Positions 24,824 through 32,910 of a stretch of DNA of 32,910 nt are shown piece after piece. The DNA is from Acidobacteriota bacterium. GTDB taxonomy: Bacteria > Acidobacteriota > Terriglobia > Terriglobales > Acidobacteriaceae. Location: assembly GCA_021799405.1 (NCBI GenBank), contig JAJZAL010000028.1, positions 1 through 32,910 on the forward strand, in the 5' to 3' direction. Positions within the stretch are counted from its first letter, which is position 1, and every line of letters starts with the position of its first letter. The translations under genes were made by a program, and so were the position numbers. The notes below the pieces were generated by a model. That model saw nothing but the letters and a program-made list of their open reading frames with translations. It was not told where the DNA came from and did no database searches.

Positions 24824-25132
24824 TCAATCCAAGTCGAAGTCGCGCAACGGCTTGCCCTCTGGTGCATCCTTGGCCTTGCGCATCGCTTCGGCAAATTTCT
24901 TTTCGAGCAGATCGGCCTTGTTCTTCTCGGCATCCACGCTCTGCCGGAAGATCGACTCCTTGCGCTCTTCCTGCTCGCGCATGGCCTTGGCGGCCGTCTC
25001 CAGATCCTCAAACATCCGCTTGCGCGGAGCGGGAATATGGCTCACCACCAGCCCGGTGACGGCATCAATCTTCAGCATCGCTCCGCAATCCGGGCAGGCA
25101 ACTTCAAAGGTCTTTTCTTTCACTTTCGCCAT
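24824..25132 (-). CDS. Zinc-ribbon-like small protein with a charged helical tail
   Basis: A 102-aa protein of unknown function. The N-terminus has one CPDCG motif (Cys13, Cys16), half of a zinc ribbon; no second Cys pair is present. The remainder, from RKRMFEDLETAAKAMREQEE onward, is a long charged helix, probably a coiled coil, with the end DFDLD. I start at the ATG at 25132 (MAKVKEKTFEVACPDCG). The frame is open to 25306, but that part is the reverse of the atp terminator. It is the first gene after that terminator, on the same strand. Confidence 0.7.
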   Translation of the reverse strand: MAKVKEKTFEVACPDCGAMLKIDAVTGLVVSHIPAPRKRMFEDLETAAKAMREQEERKESIFRQSVDAEKNKADLLEKKFAEAMRKAKDAPEGKPLRDFDLD

Positions 25133-25215
25133 GACATACAGAATTGTAGGCTTTGCATATGCAGATTGCATAGTACGGCGCACGCTCCACCACGGCGCTG
25201 AAGGCGGCGGGCGTA

Positions 25216-25246
25216 GAAAAAGCCCTGCTCCGGTAAGCAGGGCTTT
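25216..25246 (-). terminator. Rho-independent terminator of the atp operon
   Basis: An 11-bp perfect stem (AAAGCCCTGCT at 25219-25229 with AGCAGGGCTTT at 25236-25246, 6-nt loop), read on the minus strand, runs into a TTTTTC tract. It lies 35 nt after the atpC stop codon. Confidence 0.9.
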
Positions 25247-25280
25247 GAGAGATTCAATATCGGAACGCGACGAGGCCGTT

Positions 25281-25724
25281 CTACCCCTTTTCCGCTGCCG
25301 AGGCAATCTTGGCTTCCGCTTCGGAGATAATTCGCAGGGCCTCGTCGTAGGCCTCCACGCTTTCGCCGGCCTGTTTCCAGAGCGTGAGTCCGTGGTCCAG
25401 TTGCTGTTCGGCGCGCCGTACGTCGATTTCCTCCGGCTTCATGGCGTCGGAGGCCAGGATGGTCACGCGATCCGGAAGCACCTCGACAAATCCCCAGCTC
25501 ACGTTATAGCGGATTTCGCTCTCGCCGCCCGCCTCGGCGATTGCCGCGCCGCGAATGTTTACGTCGCCCGCGCCCAGTTCGGCGACCAGCGGAGCATGGC
25601 CGTAGAGCACCTCGAGATAGCCCGACTTCGATGGCAGCTCAACGGTCTCCGCCGCCTGGTCGAAGAGCACTCGCTCCGGCGTAACCAGCCGGACGCGGAG
25701 TTGATTGGATGTCAGTTCAGCCAT
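25281..25724 (-). CDS. atpC: F-ATP synthase epsilon subunit
   Basis: The epsilon subunit (147 aa) is part of the central stalk and restrains ATP hydrolysis. The N-terminal beta sandwich shows VRLVTPERVLFDQAAE, LPSKSGYLEVLYGHAPLV and WGFVEVLPDRVTILA. The C-terminal helical hairpin (from EEIDVRRAEQQL) is present. The ATG at 25724 has only a weak GAG upstream, and the CTGA-rich repeat lies 19 nt upstream. It is the last gene of the operon; a strong terminator follows. Confidence 0.95.
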   Translation of the reverse strand: MAELTSNQLRVRLVTPERVLFDQAAETVELPSKSGYLEVLYGHAPLVAELGAGDVNIRGAAIAEAGGESEIRYNVSWGFVEVLPDRVTILASDAMKPEEIDVRRAEQQLDHGLTLWKQAGESVEAYDEALRIISEAEAKIASAAEKG

Positions 25725-25742
25725 AATTCAGATCTCAGTTCT

Positions 25743-25818
25743 CAGCTTTCAGTTCTCAGTTGAACCGGTTGGGAGCGGCAAAGAAAGCTAACCGCCGTCA
25801 ACTGATCACTGACAACTG
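25743..25818 (-). repeat. Inverted CTGA/TCAG repeat in the atpD-atpC spacer
   Basis: The arm 25743-25763 and the inverted arm 25798-25818 match at 17 of 21 positions. One arm lies 3 nt after the atpD stop codon, the other 18 nt before the atpC start. On the transcript they read CAGTTGTCAGTGATCAGTTG and TCAACTGAGAACTGAAAGCTG-like. Confidence 0.7.
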
Positions 25819-25821
25819 TCT

Positions 25822-27390
<1,569 letters not shown>

Positions 27391-27401
27391 TTAGCTGGTC
27401 T

Positions 27402-28472
<1,071 letters not shown>

Positions 28473-28483
28473 AGTTCAGTTCA

Positions 28484-28566
28484 CAGTGATCAGTTGTCAG
28501 TGATCAGTCTTTCCATTCAGCCGCCAGCGATCGTGCTTCAGCAATCCTTCTGACAACTGACCACTG
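28484..28566 (-). repeat. Inverted CTGA/TCAG repeat in the atpA-atpG spacer
   Basis: CAGTGATCAGTTGTCAG (28484-28500) and CTGACAACTGACCACTG (28550-28566) pair at 16 of 17 positions, the best of the four. One arm starts 17 nt after the atpA stop codon and the other ends 11 nt before the atpG start. A folded transcript would place this stem right at the atpG ribosome-binding region. Confidence 0.8.
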
Positions 28567-28583
28567 ATCCCTGACCACCGCCT

Positions 28584-30116
<1,533 letters not shown>

Positions 30117-30129
30117 TGCGTTCCTTTAG

Positions 30130-30293
30130 GGATCTGGGTTCAGGGATCAGTTTTCCGCCATCATGCACGGCACGTTCCCCAATACTTGACTCCCGAACTC
30201 CAAGATCCTGCTTGGTTCCGATTTCTTAATTCTCTGCAACAAACTTCCTGAAACTCTTCACGCGAGGCCACGCCCTTTTCTGACCCCTGATCC
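30130..30293 (-). repeat. Inverted CTGA/TCAG repeat in the atpH-atpA spacer
   Basis: GGATCTGGGTTCAG (30130-30143) and CTGACCCCTGATCC (30280-30293) pair at 12 of 14 positions and bracket the spacer: one arm starts 2 nt after the atpH stop and the other ends 13 nt before the atpA start. The 136 bp between them are AT-richer and hold no gene that I can see. Confidence 0.55.
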
Positions 30294-30295
30294 AT

Positions 30296-30835
30296 CTAGC
30301 CAGCCGTCAGCGCTTCCTTCAGCCGCTCCAGCCGTCCGCGCACGGAGCCGTCATAGACCGTCGAGCCGATGCGCACCACCGCGCCGCCAAGCAGCGATTG
30401 ATCGAGCTTGAAACTCGGCGCAACCTGCGCGCCGGCCAGCTTGCCCGCCTCGGCCACCAGCGCCTGACGTTCCTCTTCGCTCAATTCGCGAGCCGTCACA
30501 ATCTCCGCGGGGCGGATTCCCATGCGCTCCTGCATCAGTCTGCGGTACGCTTCCGCTACATCGGCAACCTGGCCGATGCGGCCTTTATCGATGAGCACAG
30601 CCAGCAGATTGCGCAGTTGCTTCTGCATGCCCAGCTTTTCATTCAATGTGTCCAGAAACTTCACCTTCTGCGCCGCCGGGATCGACGGATTCACAAAAAA
30701 CGTGCGCAACTCCGCGCTCGCCTCCCATGTGGCCAGAAAGTCGCTGAGCTGGTGGTCGATCGCGCCGGTATCCAGGCCGGCGGAGGCGACCACGTCGGCA
30801 AAGGCGCGCGCGTAATGCGCAACAAAGGCCGGCAT
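30296..30835 (-). CDS. atpH: F-ATP synthase delta subunit
   Basis: The delta subunit (179 aa) joins the top of F1 to the b subunits of the peripheral stalk. The N-terminal helical bundle (FVAHYARAFADVVASAGLD) and the C-terminal VVRIGSTVYDGSVRGRLERL motif are conserved. The start codon directly follows the atpF stop (TAA then ATG, no gap), so translation is probably coupled. Confidence 0.95.
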   Translation of the reverse strand: MPAFVAHYARAFADVVASAGLDTGAIDHQLSDFLATWEASAELRTFFVNPSIPAAQKVKFLDTLNEKLGMQKQLRNLLAVLIDKGRIGQVADVAEAYRRLMQERMGIRPAEIVTARELSEEERQALVAEAGKLAGAQVAPSFKLDQSLLGGAVVRIGSTVYDGSVRGRLERLKEALTAG

Positions 30836-31582
30836 TTAGTTCTGCCCCCCTTTGTTTGTGCCATGATCTCCCACGCCGGCCAGAAATTCCGCAATCAGCG
30901 CGCGGTCGGTTTCAGGCGTGAGTTTCATCTGCTGCGCCGCCTTGCCAATCGCCAGTTCGGCGGCGAAGTTGCGCAGCCCGCGCCGCGCATGAGCGGCCGC
31001 CGCGTCGATCTCCTGCTCCGCCGAGGCAATGATATGGGAGTGCTCTTCTTCAAGCGCCACTTTCATACGCGCTTCGTCGTGCTTCAGCTCTTCTTCCATA
31101 TCCGCGCGGAGCTTCGCGATCTCGTCGTCGAGCTTTGAAAGCTTGGCCTCAACCGCGTTCAGCCTTGACTTTGCGTCCTCGGTCACCTTGCGGGCCGATT
31201 CGATGTCGTGGCGCAAGGTCTCGGAGCGCTTGCGGATCACCTTCGGCAGCAGGCGCGACAGGGGGATGAGGAGCGCCAGCGCGAGAATGACAAAGTTGAT
31301 GGCCTCAAAGAGCCGCGCCGTCGTCTCCAGGGGCATATGTAGCGTTTTGGCCAGCGAACTCACAATCGGCGAATGCCGGTAGGCGTCGTCTTCCTCCGCC
31401 TCGGATTTGGACGCCTGAGCCGGGGCCGCGCTCTGGGCCGCGGAATCAGACGCTGTGGCGGCCGGAGCGGCCTGCATTGCCGCGGCATGCGCAGGCGCAC
31501 CCGCCACCGCAATCAGTATTGCCAGCAGCAGGAATGGGAGAACCCTGAGAGAGGAAAACAGCAGCGAATTCGATCGTTTCAA
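30836..31582 (-). CDS. atpF: F-ATP synthase b subunit with signal-peptide-like extension
   Basis: A peripheral-stalk b subunit of 248 aa, longer than the usual 156-170. Residues 1-35 look like a cleavable signal peptide (basic MKRSNS, a long hydrophobic run, then APAHAAA). An Ala/Ser/Glu-rich stretch of about 50 residues follows. The normal b membrane helix comes only at about 90-112 (FEAINFVILALALLIPLSRL), followed by the long charged helix (ESARKVTEDAKSRLNAVEAK). The start codon is TTG at 31582, overlapping the b' stop as TTGA, with GGGGG about 6 nt upstream. Which of the two b-type genes is b and which b' is my assignment by order. Confidence 0.88.
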   Translation of the reverse strand: MKRSNSLLFSSLRVLPFLLLAILIAVAGAPAHAAAMQAAPAATASDSAAQSAAPAQASKSEAEEDDAYRHSPIVSSLAKTLHMPLETTARLFEAINFVILALALLIPLSRLLPKVIRKRSETLRHDIESARKVTEDAKSRLNAVEAKLSKLDDEIAKLRADMEEELKHDEARMKVALEEEHSHIIASAEQEIDAAAAHARRGLRNFAAELAIGKAAQQMKLTPETDRALIAEFLAGVGDHGTNKGGQN

Positions 31583-32037
31583 TGGGAACCCCCGGCAGCC
31601 ATCGGCAGCACAGCACGCGCCACCTGATTGGCCAATTCCCCGGCAGAGGCCTGGAGCATCTGTTTGGCGGCGGCCGACTCGGCATCCAACTGAGCCGAGG
31701 CCTGCCTCACTTTCTGGCCGGCTGCCTGGCGCGCCGCCTCAAGGGCTGCTTCACGCTCTGCCTGCCATTGTTTGATGCGCTGTTCGCGCGCCCGGAAGAC
31801 CTCGGCCCGCGCCTGCCGCAGCTTTTCAGCATATTCGGCCGCCCTGGCCTCAGCCTTGGCTATAGCCTTCTGGGCGTCGGCAACGGCGCCCTCGGTCAGG
31901 GCGCGGCGCTTTTCCAGGATCGCGGTCAGCGGGCCCTGCACCAGAATCTGGTAAGCCAGAACCACCACGATGAACAGCACGGCGGTCGGCACCGACGCCA
32001 CGAACAGATTGCCGAGTTGTTGGATGGTTTCCTGCAT
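31579..32037 (-). CDS. F-ATP synthase b' subunit (b-type stalk subunit)
   Basis: A 152-aa b-type subunit: a short N-terminus, one membrane helix at about 13-30 (SVPTAVLFIVVVLAYQIL), then one long Ala/Gln/Arg/Glu-rich helix that makes the dimeric peripheral stalk. Two different b-type genes side by side imply a b/b' heterodimer as in photosynthetic bacteria. It is the first gene of the operon, 51 nt downstream of the inferred transcription start. No well-placed Shine-Dalgarno site is seen before the ATG at 32037. Confidence 0.88.
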   Translation of the reverse strand: MQETIQQLGNLFVASVPTAVLFIVVVLAYQILVQGPLTAILEKRRALTEGAVADAQKAIAKAEARAAEYAEKLRQARAEVFRAREQRIKQWQAEREAALEAARQAAGQKVRQASAQLDAESAAAKQMLQASAGELANQVARAVLPMAAGGSH

Positions 32038-32094
32038 AGAATTTCGGGTTCACCCCGGTCTCGGGAGTGAGTTTTCCTCGGGGTAGCACACCCT

Positions 32095-32123
32095 TTTGTA
32101 TCAGGGGCGAACCCCTAAGTCAA
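32095..32123 (-). promoter_or_regulatory. Promoter of the atp operon with palindromic spacer
   Basis: On the minus strand TTGACT (32123-32118) and TACAAA (32100-32095) are 17 bp apart. The spacer contains AGGGG-TTCG-CCCCT, a perfect inverted repeat that could be an operator. Transcription would start near 32088, giving a leader of about 50 nt that has a further CCCCG/CGGGG pairing. Confidence 0.6.
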
Positions 32124-32150
32124 CGCATATAAAAGCGATTTGAAGGATAT

Positions 32151-32166
32151 TGTGACTGCGATCACG
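32151..32166. promoter_or_regulatory. CRP/FNR-family-like site upstream of the atp promoter
   Basis: TGTGA-CTGCGA-TCACG matches the CRP consensus TGTGA-N6-TCACA at 9 of 10 fixed positions. Its centre is about 70 bp upstream of the inferred transcription start, where class I CRP activators often bind. A further half-site TCACA is at 32184-32188. Confidence 0.45.
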
Positions 32167-32493
32167 AACCGGGGAAGCCGCGGTCACAAACGGGAAATGA
32201 GCACAAAAAAAGACTTGATTTCAGACGAAACAAGCCTAAACTAAAGATACCACCTAGACCCGGTCCAGGGTCCAGCGGGCAGGCGGTTTCGGGAAATACC
32301 CTCCACTCCCGAAGCTGTCTGTCCGCTTCTATATTTAGCGGTCTGCCAGATACACCCACCAACCTGCGAACGCGCCATTGTGCCCAGCGGAGCGAACCTG
32401 CTGCCGTTGATCCAATACTGTTGATCCGAAACCTCGATAAGCAGAAAGATTGCTCCGTAAGCACATCAGGGCAGGTGTTGTGCGGACATCACG

Positions 32494-32910
32494 CTACGGC
32501 TGTCCCACCACCGCCGCCTTGTCCACCGTCAGCAGCCCTTTGGCGCGCAGCCAGTTTTCCAGCAGGCTGGGCCACGCGTCCAGCGCCGGATCGCCCTTGC
32601 CGAGGCCCGATCCGTGGGCGCCGTTCGCGAAGACATGGTACTCGGTCTGCACGCCGGCCTTCACCAGCGCCTGGAAGAAGTCGAGACTCTGCTGCACCGG
32701 AACCGTCTGATCGTTGAAGGTGTGATAGATAAAAGTCGGCGGCGTCTCTTTGGTCACGTACAAATCAGGCGAATAGGCCTTGCGCAGTTCCTCGCAGCGG
32801 TCCATCACATGAAACAGCTTGCAATAGGTCAGGTGCGAAGTGTCCGGCGAGATGGCTCCGAGCCAGGGGTAGCCGAGCACCAGATAATCCGGGCGGCTTG
32901 AGACGCGCTC
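32494..32910 (-). CDS. Alpha/beta-hydrolase esterase, C-terminal part (runs off right edge)
   Basis: The last 138 residues of a minus-strand gene whose start lies beyond the window. The sequence has the end of an acetyl-esterase/lipase-type fold: RPDYLVLGYPW, the acid residue in HTFNDQTVP, the helix SLDFFQALVKAGVQTEYHVF, and the catalytic His in ANGAHGSGLG. The nucleophilic Ser is outside the window. The likely role is deacetylation of a polysaccharide or hydrolysis of a small ester; the substrate is unknown. Confidence 0.82.
   Translation of the reverse strand, partial: ERVSSRPDYLVLGYPWLGAISPDTSHLTYCKLFHVMDRCEELRKAYSPDLYVTKETPPTFIYHTFNDQTVPVQQSLDFFQALVKAGVQTEYHVFANGAHGSGLGKGDPALDAWPSLLENWLRAKGLLTVDKAAVVGQP

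Larger units (their letters stand above)
32038..32493. other. 456-bp spacer upstream of the atp operon
   Basis: It holds the inferred atp leader, promoter and CRP-like site (32038-32166). Beyond that, to 32493, I see no gene and no clear terminator for the esterase. A weak 5-bp hairpin GACCC-N6-GGGTC is near 32260. No atpB- or atpE-like frame is present. Confidence 0.6.

Noticed and set aside
32170..32493. Search for atpB/atpE or a small gene upstream of the atp operon
   Set aside because: No hydrophobic frame of suitable length or motif on either strand.

Overview
The window reads as one stretch of chromosome from a GC-rich bacterium, most likely an Acidobacteriota of the Terriglobia/Acidobacteriaceae type. 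That placement is an inference. It rests on the DUF4382/DUF5666-type lipoprotein, the TTCA-looped palindromes between genes, the CTGA/TCAG-rich intergenic words, and an F-ATPase b subunit with a signal-peptide-like extension. I see no rRNA, tRNA, insertion sequence, prophage or CRISPR array. Most of it is housekeeping and envelope biology; the unusual material sits in the spacers and in the make-up of the ATP synthase operon.

Left part (1-5558, minus strand): the conserved envelope/isoprenoid cluster uppS-cdsA-dxr-rseP, followed by the start of an exported alditol-oxidase-like flavoenzyme that runs off the left edge. cdsA and dxr are separated by about 400 bp of REP-like palindromes in two diverged 98-bp units. 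Next (5841-7186) come divergent genes for a zinc-ribbon XRE regulator and an HD-domain hydrolase, with four CCATAA boxes between them. A minus-strand pair follows (7198-9426): a GT2 polyprenyl-phosphate sugar transferase and a GT-C membrane glycosyltransferase.

Middle part (9877-24234): a MarR regulator with a palindromic operator candidate drives two different ClC-type anion transporters with CBS domains. Then come a lipoprotein with a strongly structured leader, a DHH/DHHA1 phosphoesterase, a CPBP membrane protease, a penicillin-acylase-family Ntn hydrolase, a PTPS-related multi-pass membrane protein overlapping a farnesyl/geranylgeranyl diphosphate synthase (ispA), and a DUF59 Fe-S assembly factor.

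Right part (24231-32493, minus strand): an F-ATP synthase operon b'-b-delta-alpha-gamma-beta-epsilon. The membrane subunits a and c are not at its head. It has a recognisable sigma70-type promoter, a CRP-like site near -70 and a terminator after atpC. Each of the four spacers from delta to epsilon holds a CTGA/TCAG-type inverted repeat, while the b'-b-delta junctions have none. Three small minus-strand genes follow the terminator, one only 47 codons long. The right edge holds the 3' part of an esterase.

The recurrent theme is polyprenyl-phosphate lipid metabolism (dxr, ispA, uppS) feeding cell-envelope synthesis and glycosylation (GT2, GT-C, the PTPS-related protein), next to phospholipid synthesis (cdsA), membrane proteolysis (rseP, CPBP) and the energy-coupling ATPase.
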